Shown: piece by piece, positions 38,652-50,930 of the stretch
Position numbering within the stretch: the first letter of the stretch is position 1
Layout of the letters: every line of letters starts with the position of its first letter
From: Manis javanica
Taxonomy: Eukaryota; Chordata; Mammalia; Pholidota; Manidae
NCBI RefSeq assembly: GCF_040802235.1
Contig: NC_133169.1
Location: 43,097,034-43,161,033 of the forward strand
Direction: 5' to 3'
DNA length: 64,000 nt
Notes under the pieces: generated by a model
Seen by the model: the letters and a program-made list of their open reading frames with translations, nothing else
What the model was told of the DNA's origin: nothing
Database searches by the model: none
Position numbers and translations under genes: made by a program

Positions 38652-40247
38652 GCTTAATCACACCTGAGATAGCCTTTGAGGATATTTAAAATGCATCCTA
38701 GTCTTTTTCTGTATGAATATAGATAGCTGGCTAGTTTGATTAAGTGAAATATACAAATGAAATCACATTGCCTCAGGTTATTAAAAAAGCAACCTACAAA
38801 CATAATACTTTAGAAAAATAATAGGAGTATATGGATAGGTTGGGTATAAGGAAATCCACAGATAAGAAAGCCATTAAGGATGTTGGTGCAATAATAAAGA
38901 AGAAACAAATACTTGAATGTGAGTAGTGGCAATGGAAAAAGAACCGTGGAATGGATGAAAAAAACATATTTGTAGGGATGGCAATTTAAGTGGTTTAGAA
39001 GAGAGACTGGAAAATCAGAGATCCCTTCCGCGTTTCAAGGCTGGATAATGGGGGTTTAGGGAGCCATGAACGTGACATTGGCTTTGGGAGATGGGAGGAT
39101 ATTATGTGTGCATTTTTATACCTGTTGAGGATGTGTTGGTGGTCAGCAGGCAGTGAGAGATGCAGGCTTAGGGTAAAAATGCAGACTGGAGGAGATTCAT
39201 TTATATTTTCAAGATTGCTCCAGTTAAGGGAGGTGAGATTTCTGAAGGAAATCTTAGTTGACAAGTGTCATCTTAGTTGACAGTAACAGAAATGCAGTAA
39301 ACAAAGCATGAGAAGTCATTCCGCTGCACTGTGTCTCAGTTAGTTGTATGAACTAGTACCACAACCAGTTCCAAGGCCCACACACATGCAGGAACCAGAA
39401 GAAACAATGTGGATAGTGACAGGTCTAGAAATTGTTCAAGGGCAGCATACCACAAGTCTGAATATTTTCTAAGGGAATATGTAGCCTTCTTCATCTGTCT
39501 GTTACTCTTCTTGTGTAACTCAAAATTGTAGAACTTGGACGGTGGGTAAATGTTACAGTGAGTCACACTGAGGCTGCACATGAAGGTTTTGTCTTAAAAC
39601 GGCACTGCAGCGCCTCTGCCTCACAAGTGGGGTGCTCCATCCCTGGACTTGGTTCAAGCAGGGCCTCTCTGCCAACCTGAAGAGAGCTTGTGTCACAGAG
39701 GGGAGTCCACCCTCAGAGGGGGGACCCTGCATGACCTCAGCACTCCCTTGAAATTCCACAAGGCAATGATTTAGGTACATAGTGACTCTAATCCTGGGGA
39801 CACTTGAATACAGTCACCTGAACTGGAATTCCAAGATTGCTTCCAGCAGAGTGGAAAAGTATGGCATGATTCTTTTCTGTGTTATGTCTGCTCAGGAGAC
39901 TTACTTGATACTGTACACACTGGGGGACCCTGTCACATCAAGACGAATGTATGGAACCAAATCCAAAATGTCGTGTCCGCACAGGGTTCTATCAACATGT
40001 TAGAGGCCAGACCACTAGGCCTAAATCTCTCAAGAAGTTTAAAATCAGACTAGGATGAAAATCTTGGGGCCTAAATCCTGGTTACTATCTCAAGAAATAG
40101 GACCTAGGATGAAAGTTCTTAAGGAAGGATGGGTCCAATCATTGCGAATACATCCTCAAATTCCCTCTTCCAAAGCCCTTTACATTACTGAGACTGAGGC
40201 AAGAACATTTTTACACAATTTTCTGATTAAAACTTCCACCAGACTGT
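38652..40247. other. Intergenic, no gene recognised
   Basis: Mixed sequence. Frames of 73-89 codons have no motif. No confident repeat. Confidence 0.4.
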
Positions 40248-40350
40248 CTAGATCAGTGCTCCTCGAATATTACTGTGCATGTGAATCATCCAGGGGTCCC
40301 GTTAGGATTCTGATTCAGTAGGTCTGGGGCAGAGCCTGAGTTTCAGCATT
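40248..40350 (+). mobile_element. MER5A-like hAT element
   Basis: 'cagtgctcctcgaatattac', 'gtgaatcatccaggggtcc' and 'ctgattcagtaggtctgggg' are MER5A words in order. Confidence 0.75.
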
Positions 40351-40772
40351 TCTATACTCTTGATTTCTTGCTCCCTTGTGCTCCCAGCTGGAAGTATTAA
40401 ATCTACCTTTTGACTTCCCACTGGGATTTACAACAGTGACGGTGGTTTCTTGTGTTAGCCATTCAGAACCCTGTATTTCTTATGGTTTCTTACTAGAACA
40501 TTCTGGGGCCAGAATGCCAGACAAATGGAGAGTGAGTGGGGAAGAAGTCATTGGGTAGGGCTGGCATTTTAGAATCGTGAAATTTTACCACTTTTAGTAC
40601 CTATATTTAAATTAGTTCTGGGTGTTACAAACAATCTTGTTTTCCTACCTCGTGCAATTATATTCCAGTGTAAGCTATTTCTGTGGATGGGAAGCCTCTT
40701 GCCTTCTGTCAAATGATGTTATGTAGACTAACCACAAAATTAATTGTCTCTATCTTGTGAAAAACATGGTAT
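40351..40772. other. Intergenic
   Basis: Nothing recognised. Confidence 0.4.
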
Positions 40773-40774
40773 TA

Positions 40775-41270
40775 CAGGTATCCCCTGCTTTTCACCAGTG
40801 TGTGTCATGCCACTTTGTTTTTATGAGGGACCTACATTACTATGTGTTTGCGCTAACCAAATGAAATCCAGTGAGGATTTTTGCTTTTGCAAAAAAAGGT
40901 AAAACAAATATAGCATTCAGTGTTTGTTTTGCAGTGAGCCATTACAGAGGCAGCATGCACCCTAAGCACCGAAAGTGGCCCCACAAAGTCCCTTCCCAGG
41001 GAACCATACCCAGCATCTTAGCACCACACTACCATAGTTTTGAATGTGTCTCTGAGCATCTGTGCTTTATCTCAGTTTATTCTGTGTGTCCACTGGTAAA
41101 ATGTGTCCTAAGGTATCAGAAAAGACTAGGGGAGATTATTTTTTAGAAGTGGGAACACTGAAAAAATTTTCTGCTTAAGTGAATGATAATTGCTTCTTCC
41201 CTTTAGCCCTTTTGGCCTATGAAAACTCTCATTAGAACATGCTCTTTTTGGATAACAGGGGAAACTTATG
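40775..41270 (+). mobile_element. Tigger-like (Tc1/mariner) DNA element, about 496 bp
   Basis: It starts 'caggtatcccctgcttttc' and ends with the matching reversed words 'ggataacaggggaaactta'. TA dinucleotides lie immediately outside both ends (40,773-40,774 and 41,271-41,272), the target duplication of this superfamily. Inside are 'ggacctacattactatgtg', 'gaggcagcatgcaccctaag' and 'cctaaggtatcagaaaag', which I recall from a mammalian Tigger/pogo-type element. It is far too short for a full transposase, so it is an internally deleted copy. Confidence 0.75.
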
Positions 41271-41272
41271 TA

Positions 41273-43192
41273 GTAAAGGGAGTATAACTCTGTCATGTAA
41301 TGAACATTGTGTATGGACTGAATAAAAACATTTTCTTGCATTTATAAGTGTTATTTTCTATCTTTCAAATGTTTGTGGATACTATTATGATAAATAAAGC
41401 ACTAATCTGTAAGTGGCCCTGAATCCATAGTTGCTTTCTGACAGTATGTGTTTCTTTAAAGTGAAGATATTAAACACAAAATTACTTTTATGAAGGGGTT
41501 ACTAGAATTATTGCAATTATAATTCTATAAACTTGATGGATACACACTAAATAAAGGGCTAAAGGAGTCTACACTGAGTGGCTTCAGATCCTGAAGACTC
41601 CAACTCTTAATTCAAATTTGGTTGATTTGGGTAATTCAACTTTTCATCAAGATGGAAGAAGAATTTCCGAGGATAGAGAAATGGAAGATTGAAGAACCAG
41701 ATTCTAACTTTCAAAGCCCTAATCTTTCAGAAACTTTTCAGTTCTTCCATCACTTTGTCCAAATCTTTTTCCTTCTCAACCATGGTTTCCTTAACTACCA
41801 GTGGCTCAGAAACACTGCTTGGCTGCGGCCCAAGAATCAGTATTTCCTTTCCAGGCTCTCATGGCATTTGTTAGAAGTAGGAAAAACCCTTATCAAAATG
41901 TGTTAGAATTAAGTGTACTTTTTCCTCTCTCTCACAGATGGAGAAGGCTTGGAGGGTAGAATCCACATTTTTTGATCTTCAATGCCCAGTAATGAGCATA
42001 TGCACTGTTTATGGTGAGTGATCCGTGAATCTTTGCTTAACTGAATTACTATGAGGGTAAAATCAAATGGAAAACACATGTAAATGTAGTTTGTAAAATG
42101 TGAATATGTACAAAGGAAAGTTATTATCAGTAGAATTACTTTTAATTTCTTCACCCTCCTTTCATTTATTCTACAAATATTTACTCTACAAGGTGGTGAG
42201 AAGAGGATAATTAGGGAAAATAAATCAGTTGGTGTGACAGTAACAGCAAATGCCCCAAGTCATTGATCTGATGTGTATTTGGAGGAGACATAAGACTTTT
42301 GACCAGAAGCTGAAACTTAAAGAAGCCCTCTGGTTTGAGTGAGGGGAATCTCAGCCAGAAAGAAGCAAACTTTTCAGAAAGCCAGAGAAGGAGGCACCTT
42401 AGTTAGGAAGGGGTTAGCCTGGGGTGGCACCAGAAGTACGTAATGAGAACCAATGGACCACTAAGCTAGCCACATCTCCAAAGCTAGAAGCACGGTATCC
42501 GCCAAGTGAACCCACAAGCCCCAATCTTGTTTACTTCCACACAGTAGACTTTTAAAATGCTTACATTTGCAGCGAACTATTAGTTTTTGTGGTCTTGAAG
42601 TAAATGGCGCCCGGTGTACTCTCCTGATGAGGGAAGTCATCCTGGTTTACTGGGAAATGCATGTTAGGAAATTACAGTGTATTTGCAGAAACAAGGTAAC
42701 AGAATATTTTTAATTGGGGCTGTTTTAGAAAATGCAGGATAGGTGAAAGCTAAGAGAATACCATGATTCTGAGGTCAAAGTTACTGGAGAGTCTAAAAAG
42801 TTCTTCCTTCCAAAGGGAATGGGACTTCACATGCTTTCGGGAAGTTTACACACACACACCTGTGCTGGGTAATGTTTCTTGATCAGAGAACACTTCATGG
42901 CTGCTGTTCCTCAAATGGGAAGCCCAGGTTCTTCCTTTTGTTGAAGGCCCTCTCCTAGCTGCCTGGGCTCTGGGCTACTCTCAGAGATTTTATACTTCCA
43001 GTGAATATGAGGAGCACCTCCTTGGTGGCCTATGGGAGCTTCAGGCCAAACAGGGCAGCACTGAGGACTCACTGTGGTTTTCACCTAGAAGCACAGAGGA
43101 GGAAACCTTGACATTGGTCTTCCCATCCACCCTGGCACTCTGTGTCCTCACAGAACTACTTGACTGAACCTAGCCAGGTCCCTCAGGCTCAT
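41273..43192. other. Intergenic, 3' side of the OR6V1 pseudogene
   Basis: AT-rich to about 42.2 kb, then balanced. A tiny L2-like phrase lies near 42,160. Overlapping frames at 41.6-41.9 kb have no motif. No gene or RNA recognised. Confidence 0.4.
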
Positions 43193-44111
43193 CATAGTGC
43201 CTTGTGGAGGCTTTCAGCCTCTGCACCTACCCCCATAGCACAGCCTTGACTGTCTCATTGCAGAAGGTAAGGATAAAGGGATTGAGAAAGGGTGTGAGGA
43301 CTGATGTCACCAAAGCTACGGTCTTGCTGACCTCCACAGAGTGTGCTTTGCCAGGCTTGATGTACAGGAAGATGGTGGTGCTACAGCCAATGAAGACCAG
43401 GGTAAGGTGAGACCCACATGTGGAGAAAGCTTCTTATGGCCACTGGCAGAGGGGATCCTCAGCACAGTGATCATACTATAGCCATAGGAGATGAGGGTCA
43501 CTAGAAAGGAGCTGAGGACAAAAGCTAAGGACATCATGAAGTCCCCAAATTCTAGCAGGCTAGTGTCTGAGCAGGATAGCTACAGCAGAGGTGCATTGTC
43601 ACAGAAGAAATAGTTGATGACATTGCCATGGTGAAAATTGAGATAAGCCTGGGAGAGGACAGTGGGCACCATGGCAAGGAAAGGAGCTGCCCAGGCAGCC
43701 CCTGCCAGCCAGGCACACACAGCCCAGCTCATCAAAGTGCCACAGTGCAGTGGGTGGCAGATGGCCACAAAGCGGTCAAGTTCCATGTCTGACAGGATGA
43801 GGAAGGAGGCAGAACCCAAGGAAAAGTAGAAGTAGAATGAGCCATGCAGCCAGTGAAGGAAGCAGGTCTGGGAGGATCTTGGGCACTGAAGTCATGGTCA
43901 CCAAGATCTCCAGCAGGGCAAAGTTGCCCAGGAAGAAGTACATGGGTGTGTGCAGGTGAGTGTCAGCCATGACCATGATTATGATGATGGTGTTTCCCAT
44001 GAAGGCAAGAAGGTGGAGCATGAGGAAGGGCCTGTGCAGGCAGACCTGCAGCTCGCTAAAGGGGGAGAAGCCCCAGAGGACAACTTCCAAAGGGTGGCTC
44101 AAACTTGCCAT
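43193..44111 (-). pseudogene. Olfactory receptor OR6V1-like pseudogene
   Basis: A class II odorant receptor relic on the minus strand, start codon at 44,111-44,109. The N-terminal part reads [10 protein letters not shown], then [19 protein letters not shown] (TM1), and [18 protein letters not shown] (TM2), closely resembling human OR6V1. The next frame gives [19 protein letters not shown] (TM3 end) and [19 protein letters not shown]. Later parts give VLRIPSASG and, in another frame, [13 protein letters not shown] (TM7). The gene is broken. A deletion of about 20 bases plus a one-base loss lies between TM2 and TM3, with a frameshift after VLRIPSASG. An in-frame stop sits at 43,580-43,582, and another at 43,227-43,229 may simply shorten the tail. 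Its divergent neighbour is the intact OR9A2-like gene. The assignment rests on remembered human protein similarity and on synteny. Confidence 0.95.
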
Positions 44112-44129
44112 GATCCAGGGGTGGGTCCC

Positions 44130-44520
44130 TGCATGGAGAGGAAACAAGACACAAAGATGGAGAGACAGAGATAGAGACATAGAGAGAGAACCCTTGACCA
44201 TGAGACAAATATAGACACAGAGGAAGAGAGTGGAGAGAGAAAAGCAAGAAGGTTGTCAGTGATAAGCAGAAGGACAGAAACAGAGGTATCAACATGGAAC
44301 ATGAGAATCACAGGGAAACAGAGTTAGTGACTCAGAAGTAAAAGCATGGAAAGCCATTGATAAGGAGAGAGAAAAGCAGAAATAGATTAAGGAAGACAAT
44401 ACAGCAACAGACATGGACACTGATGGAGAAGGCAGGAAGGAAACAGGAGAAACTGAGAAGACAGGAAGACCAAGTGTGTGAGAGCAGAAACAGGGAAGGA
44501 TAGGGAGGGGAGGGAACATG
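44130..44520 (+). repeat. Purine-rich (GA/ACA) tract upstream of the OR6V1 relic
   Basis: About 390 bases are strongly biased to A and G on the plus strand, with repeated words like 'agagacagagatagagaca'. The minus-strand frames through it are Ser/Leu/Phe-rich artefacts. It lies directly 5' of the OR pseudogene start. It may be decayed simple sequence. Confidence 0.7.
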
Positions 44521-46877
44521 GAGAGGATTAGCCTAAGTCACCCGAAGTGCCTGAGAGCAGGCTGGTGCTGGTGGGCTCTGTGTCACAACCCACAGGCTGT
44601 GCACCAAGGCCCCTCTCCTTTTAAAAGGTCCCCTCAAGTCTTTCTGGGCTGTCTTTTGAGGCCCCTCAGTTACATTTCTCCAGATACAATCATGAAATTA
44701 GTGGCAAGGCAGAGTTTTGAGTCAATCAATTAGCTTTCTTTAGGGAGGCCCTCTGGTATATGTGTTAGCAAAGACCGAGAGCAGGAAGGACTTGGGAGGT
44801 AAGATTCATGGAGGAGAGAAACAGCACCTTTCCCCTCCGGTATCCAGGTTCGAGCCTTGGAACCTGGTGGCCTGTGTTCAACAAATAGCTGCAGTCATTG
44901 TTATTACTGCTATGGCTTCCAGTGACCTCAAATTTTCTTGTCCCATCATCTCTTCACCTTCTTTAGTGCCAACATGTATGTTAAGGGTGTGTGTGTGTGT
45001 GTGTGTGTAAATATTTTCACAGTTTTATGCTGCACTTTTGAATTTAAGTTTATGAAAAGAATACTTTTAAAAACTTCTAATCAAAGAATTAGTACTACAG
45101 TACAAAGTATCAGACGTGGAAGAAGCCAAAGCTGTATGTGGATATACTCTGCCCCTTTTTCTGGCCCCATAGAAGCTGCTTCTGGGCTTGTGTCATGGCT
45201 GCCAACAATGGCATCCCAATTTAAAGAAGAAGGTTTGTCTCTAGAAGCCCTTGTTGTACCCAACCCACTGACAAACCTTAAGAGAAGGTCTAAAATGTAT
45301 ACCCAGCACTTATCAATTCAACCCCAGTCCTTATGTCTGTGCTGTACAAGAGCCTGACCCATATACAAACCCCAGCCACTCACCTTAGCCTCTCAGCAGT
45401 GTCTTTTTCTTGACCTGCTCATATTAGGAAATTCAAGTCTACAGATTCCTCCCTGTTGGGTCTACTCTGTGACATGAGTGTCATCAGCTATGTGGTCCAT
45501 TGTCCTTTCATTGTGGTGCAGCTAACAGGGATGCACAGGGGTTCTGCACAGCTGAAAGGGGTGGCCCTGTTAGGTGAGTCGCTCCATAAGCTACAACATC
45601 TCCAGTTCTTATGCTGATTTCCTGATTAGAGGCTCACCCTACAGCACCACAAGGCCCAGGGCAGCAATGCTGATGGGGAGCTGGAACATGGGAAAGAAGT
45701 CCTGGATACCAGAGGGGAAAGGTGCTGTTTCTCTCCCTTCTCTCCCAAGGATGAGGGTGCTTGGTTCTCTCCCTCCACCGTGCCTCTAAGCCCTTGGTTT
45801 CTTGATGTGGCTTAATGCTGAGCTTATGCTGGATGGGAAATTTACACTGCAGCAGAGTTCTCTGTGAGAATAGTGGGGAAACAAGGAGCCCCCTGGGGAT
45901 TGTGAGACACTGGAGTTACTTCCTGGAATAAGAAGAAGTCTCCTGTTCTGAGGAAGTAACATTAGAGAAAAAGATCTGAATGAATAAAGTGGCAGAGCAC
46001 TAGCTACACCTAAGCAGCTGATAGTTTAGGATTAATTTCATGGTAGTGCCTTCCTCCTGGCCTTTTATTGCTCCTAGAATAGTGGACGAGAAAACAGGTC
46101 ATGGAAAAAGCACAGAGGAATTTCCCCAGCTGGACTAAAATTATGGCAGACGGGTACATGGCCAGGGTTAGGTCCAGAATTGCCATTCGGAGATTCTGTC
46201 TCCCTCCCAGATCTAGTGTTTTGAGATTGAGCGAGACAGTGAATTAGGCCCTGGACCATGGCATCCTCTTGTCTGAACGCTCCAGTGTCTTCTGTAGAAG
46301 GTGAAGAATCCAAAGAGTAAGTTTAAGAGGAGGTATGTTTCTCTCAGAGTTAGGGCCCCTGAAAGATGTATCTTGGAAAGTGGCCAGACTAAAGGGATTG
46401 TCTCTGACTCTGGTAAAGATACACACTTTGGGGAAGAATGGGGGCGGGGGGCAATATGGTAAGGAGAAAGCTCCCCAGGAAATTCCTAATCACAGTCCTT
46501 TGACCTCAGAGAGGTTCAGACTTTGTGGATGCCAGCCAACTCACAGACAGAGAAAATGACAAAAAGATGTTATGCAAAAGCTTTCCAATGACGTTAGTGC
46601 AGATGGTTCCCAGTCTAAGAACCGCAAGTGTTGGAAGGGTTGGCCAGACCATCTTTCTGTAGGACCTGAATCAGGAGCTGAGTTTTTGGGTTGGAGTTTT
46701 CAGGATAGATTTTAGATTATTCTGGATAGAAACAATATGGGATGGGAGAAAGAAGTATACTGCTACCAGGGAGCCTAGTGTACCGACAGGGTGGCTGGTC
46801 AGCAGAGAATTCAGGGCAGGATGTCTTGAGAATAAAGAGACAAGTGTGCAAACTGGGGTGATGTGGGTCTTCACGAC
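44521..46877. other. Intergenic between the two OR loci
   Basis: No gene recognised. A (GT)n microsatellite of about 11 units is at 44,986-45,008. Frames of 60-139 codons (for example 44,938-45,357) lack motifs and one starts in the GT repeat. No CpG island. Confidence 0.4.
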
Positions 46878-47240
46878 GTTATTAGTTTTCTGTTGCTTCT
46901 GTAGAAAATGACCACAAATTTGGCTTAAACAGTATAGATTTATTACTTTACAGACTCCATATGGCAGTAGTTTGACACAGGCCCAAATGTGCTCAACCAA
47001 GGTGTGGTCAAGTTCTGTCACCACCCTCTCCCTCTGACTCTGACCTCAGTTGGGAAAATGTTCCACTTTTAAGATTCCTGCAAATGTTTCACCCCACCTG
47101 TATCATCCAGGATAATCTCCCCATCTCAGGGTCCTTAGTCTGATCACACCTTCCAAGTCTTCTTTGCCATGTAAAATAACATTTCCCCAGTGTCCAGGCA
47201 TGGACAGCTTCAGGAACCGTTATCTGCTCTGCCAACTGGC
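46878..47240 (-). mobile_element. MLT1-type LTR (ERVL-MaLR)
   Basis: In reverse the order is the MLT1 3' end ('gttattagttttctgttgc', 'gaccacaaatttggcttaaa'), the middle ('ctctgactctgacctc') and the 5' half ('ccaggataatctccccatct', 'gccatgtaaaataaca'). An old eutherian solo LTR fossil with no internal region. Confidence 0.82.
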
Positions 47241-47699
47241 CTTGCAGGCCGCCAGTTTCGGTGCTACAGGTTGAATGAGAAACTGAGGCTTCAGAGTCCC
47301 CAAGCTGTCACCCTTCCAACTCCATGGAGCCAACTCCCCTTGCCATACCCTTGACCATCCTACATACCGAGATGGTCGTAAGTCACTCACTCACGTAAGC
47401 TCATGGAGTAAGCTCTCATCATATCCAAAGAGGAACATTGATTATTGTTATTCATAAGGACAATCCACATTCGTTGATTTGCTATTTAATTGTGCTTGTA
47501 TTTTGTGTTGATATGTCCTTTATTCAATTCAAAACACCTGGCTTTGATTATTAGACCTTCATGGGCAGAATAATCTTCAAAAGTATATTTTTGAGTCTTA
47601 GAATCTCAGAGTTGGTAGGATCCTTAGAGGTTCCTCAGGCCAGCCAACTATCCATGTATCAGTCCCTGCTGAAAGTGTCTCTTTCCACCATGCAGAAGG

Positions 47700-47815
47700 T
47701 GGATCTAGGAGTGAGGAGTCCCTGGTCACTAATGTCAACTCACCTAGTAAATTGCTGTGTGACTTTAGCCAGGCACTCAGTCTCTCTGGGTTTGGGGTTC
47801 ACCATATGTAAATGA
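47700..47815 (+). mobile_element. MIR SINE fragment
   Basis: 'aaattgctgtgtgactttagc', 'caggcactcagtctctctgg' and 'accatatgtaaatga' match the MIR core. Confidence 0.72.
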
Positions 47816-48359
47816 AGTCATGGAAGCCATTTTCTTTCCATGTCTGACATTCTCCAGCCCTTATTAGTATCAGTAGTCATTCTAATCTCTTGTTTAGTAC
47901 CTCCGACTATGACACACACTACCCTTGCACCAGCCAGGAGAGAGGAGGTACTTCCTGCCCTGGCAGTTCTCTAGGCTGGTTCTTCTCTCTCCTCTTCCTC
48001 CTCCTCTGCCTTTCTCTCTTTCTGTCAGTCTTTCTCTTATTCTCCCTTCCTCCCTCCCTTCTTTCCTTTTATTCCAGAAATATTTATTGCATTCAGAAAA
48101 TATCTGGAAAAAGATATAACCCTAGATCTATAACTCTAAAAAATATAAATTCAAGATGTTTCACATGAACTTAAATGTAAAAAGTGACAAATGAGATTTT
48201 TTTCCTTTTTAAATTGCCTTTGAATATGAACATAGACTTTTATAAGGAAAACATATATCTCAGGACAGTAAAAAATAGTTTTAACTATACAACAATGAAA
48301 TATTTATATGTTAAAAAAGAAAATATGAAATTAAACATGAAATAAAGATTTAACAGAAA
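47816..48359. other. Intergenic with a CT-rich tract
   Basis: A polypyrimidine stretch (CTTCCTCC and TCTTTC words) spans about 47,965-48,075 and gives Leu/Ser-rich frames. The rest is AT-rich with no gene. Confidence 0.45.
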
Positions 48360-49286
48360 GACTCCTGGAATTTTGATTGAAATTATATTGAATCTATAGA
48401 CTAATTTGGAAAAAAATTAACATTCTAACAAAAATTGAAGTCTTCTGATTTGTGAAAACAGACTATTTCTTCATCTATTTAGGTCTTTAATTCCTCTCAG
48501 CAATGTTTTATAGTTTTAACTCTTAGACACAATTTGTTCAATATATCCCCTAGTTTTTCATGTTGTTGAATCTTCTTGTAAAATGTTTTTAATTTCCATT
48601 CCCAATGTTCATTGCTAGTATATAGCAATAAATAGGTTTTTATATAGTGAGATTTGTCCTGTGACCTTAATAATCATTTACTCTGTCTAGTGGGTTTTTG
48701 TGGACTTTTTAGGATTTTCTACATGTAGGATTATGTCATCTGTGGATTAATAATTTTCTTTCTTTATTTCCTAACTGTGTATTTTTTATTTTCCTGATTC
48801 ATGGCAATGGCTAAGACTTCCAGTGCAGTGTTGAATAGAAGTGGTGAGAACAGGTAGCCATGACTTCTTCCCTATCTTAGAGGGAAATCACAAGGCTTTC
48901 CTTATTAAACTTCATGTAAACACCAAGTTTTTTGTTAGCTGTTATTTATCAGTGTGAGGAAGTTCCCTTTATTCCTAGTTTGAGTTTGCTCTGAGTTTTT
49001 AATCAATGAATGTCAATTTTTGCTAAAGGCATTTTCTGCTCCAACTAAAATGATCAAATGGTTTTCGCCTTTAATTCCATTAACATAGTAAATTATGTTG
49101 ATTAACCTTCTAATGTTTAACTAGCCTTGCATTTCAGGAATAAAACATCAATTTGTAAAGGTATGTTATTCTATTTATAAATTGCTGGACTTGATTTTCT
49201 AATATTTTGTTAAGGACTTCTGCATCTTTGTTCATGAGGGATGTTGGTTTTTAAATTTACTTTCTTGTGATATCTTTGGTGTCAAG
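48360..49286 (-). mobile_element. Old L1M ORF2, first part
   Basis: Reversed ORF2 words appear in order: 'gaaattatattgaatctata', 'tttaggattttctacatgt', 'atggcaatggctaagacttc' and 'tgttgaatagaagtggtgag'. The copy is cut by a younger L1 and continues from 50,252. Confidence 0.85.
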
Positions 49287-49301
49287 ATAATTCTGGTCTT
49301 A

Positions 49302-50251
49302 GCTACATGTAAGAAAATGAAACTGGTTACCGTCTAAACCCATACACAAAAGTAAACTCAAAATGGATCAAAGACCTGAATGTAAGTCATGAAACCATAA
49401 AACTCTTAGAAGAAAACATACGCAAAAATCTCTAGAATATAAACATGAGCAACTTTTTTCTGAACACATCTCCTTGGGCAAAAGGAACAAAAGCAAAAAT
49501 GAGCAAATGGGACTACATTAAACCTAAAAGCTTCTGAACAGCAAAGGATATCATCAGTAGAACAAAAAAGCATTCTACACTATGGGAGAATATATTTGAA
49601 AATGACATATCTGACAAGGGGTTAACATCCAAAATATATAAAGAACTCACATGTTTCAACACATAAAAAGCAAATAACCTGATTAAAACCTTAATGGATA
49701 AAAATGTGGTACATATACACAATGAAATATAATTCAACCACAAGAAGAAAACAAATCCTACCATTTGCAACTACATGGATGGAGCTGGAGGGTTTTATGC
49801 TCAGTGAAATAAGCCAGGTGGAAAAGACAAATACCAAAGGATTCCCCTCATTTGTGGAGTATAACAATGAAGAAAAACTGAAGGAACAAAACAGCAGCAG
49901 ACTCACAGATTCCAAGAAAAGACTAGCAGTTACCAAAGGGGAGGGGTGGGAGAGGGTAGGGGGAGGAAGGAAGAAGGAGATTGAGGAGTATTGTGATTGG
50001 CACACATTGTGTGTACAGGTCACAAGGAAGACAGTGTAGCACAGAGAAGACAAGTAGTGACTCTGTGGCATATTACTACACTGATGGACAGTGACTGCAA
50101 CAGGGTGTGTGGGGGACTTGATAATATGAGTGAGTATAGTAACCACAATGTTTTTCATGTAAAACCTTCATAAGAGGTTTCGTGTAAAACCTTCATAAGG
50201 TATCAATGATACCTTAATAAAACAAAAACAGAAACAAACAAGCAAAAATAT
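49302..50251 (+). mobile_element. Young-type LINE-1, 950 bp, internally deleted, with target duplications
   Basis: It starts in late ORF2 ('ctacatgtaagaaaatgaaa') and ends after the 3' UTR ('ccttaataaaac') with an A-rich tail. A 15-bp target duplication with one mismatch flanks it (49,287-49,301 and 50,252-50,266). Near 49,688 the sequence jumps from the 'caaataacctgattaaaa' region to 'ggataaaaatgtggtac', skipping several hundred bases present in the 37-38.6 kb and 14-17.6 kb copies. The 3' UTR type equals that of the 14.05-kb copy. It is nested in an older L1M. Confidence 0.93.
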
Positions 50252-50565
50252 ATAACTCTGGTCTTATAAAATGAATTGGGCAATCTTCTTTCCAAATTTT
50301 CTAGAAGATTTTATGTAGGATTCTTCCTTAAATATTTGACAGAATACATCTGTAAAAACAATCTGAACCTATAGTTTTCTGTGTGGGAAGATTTCCAATT
50401 ATTAATTCCATTCATTTTACATATTTAAGAATATTCAATTGCTCAATTTCCTTTTGAAACAGTTTTGATCATTTTTATCTTTCAAAATGTTTTCCATTTC
50501 ATAGGGTTTTTTAATTGATTTCTCTTTTAAGATATCTTAAATTTTGATTATATCTTTGGTTGGTA
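50252..50565 (-). mobile_element. Old L1M ORF2, second part
   Basis: Resumes the minus-strand L1M after the nested L1: 'ggtcttataaaatgaattggg', 'aaattttctagaagatttta' and 'tttttcatttcatagggttt'-type wording to about 50,565. Ancient and decayed. Confidence 0.8.
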
Positions 50566-50599
50566 GTGGATCAATCCAAAATCTTTGGAGTATAATTTG

Positions 50600-50930
50600 G
50601 TGCCAATAAAAAGCAGTAGCTACAATATGACTACCTTTTGACCTAGAAATTCCAACTCTAGGTATTTATTCCAGAAACATTATTATGTATGGATGACAAA
50701 TGTGTAAGAATATTTATAACATTATTTTTTATGATAAAAATGAAAATAACATGAAAAAATAATTAATAGAGTATTAGTTAATAAAGAATGGGACATCCAT
50801 ACAATGGAATACTATGCAAAAACAGAAAAAGTTGTGATATATTGGTATGGGACAGTGTCTTTTATATATTGTTAAGTGAGAGAGAAAACATAATTAAACA
50901 TATTTTCAGAGCAGTTAGGTTAAAAGGACA
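50600..50930 (+). mobile_element. L1M 3' end fragment
   Basis: 'tgacctagaaattccaactct', 'catccatacaatggaatacta' and 'tattgttaagtgagagag' in this order mark a forward L1M 3' region. It is separate from, and opposite to, the L1M just before it. Confidence 0.8.

Noticed and set aside
1-43192. Search for PIP, TAS2R or OR6W1-like exons left of the OR6V1 relic
   Set aside because: No recognisable motif on either strand. From the human spacing as I recall it, PIP should lie outside the window.
43776-44295. Minus-strand Ser/Leu-rich extension upstream of the OR6V1 start (44,112-44,295)
   Set aside because: Translation of the purine-rich tract. OR proteins begin at MASLSHP-like sequence, so the longer start is not real.
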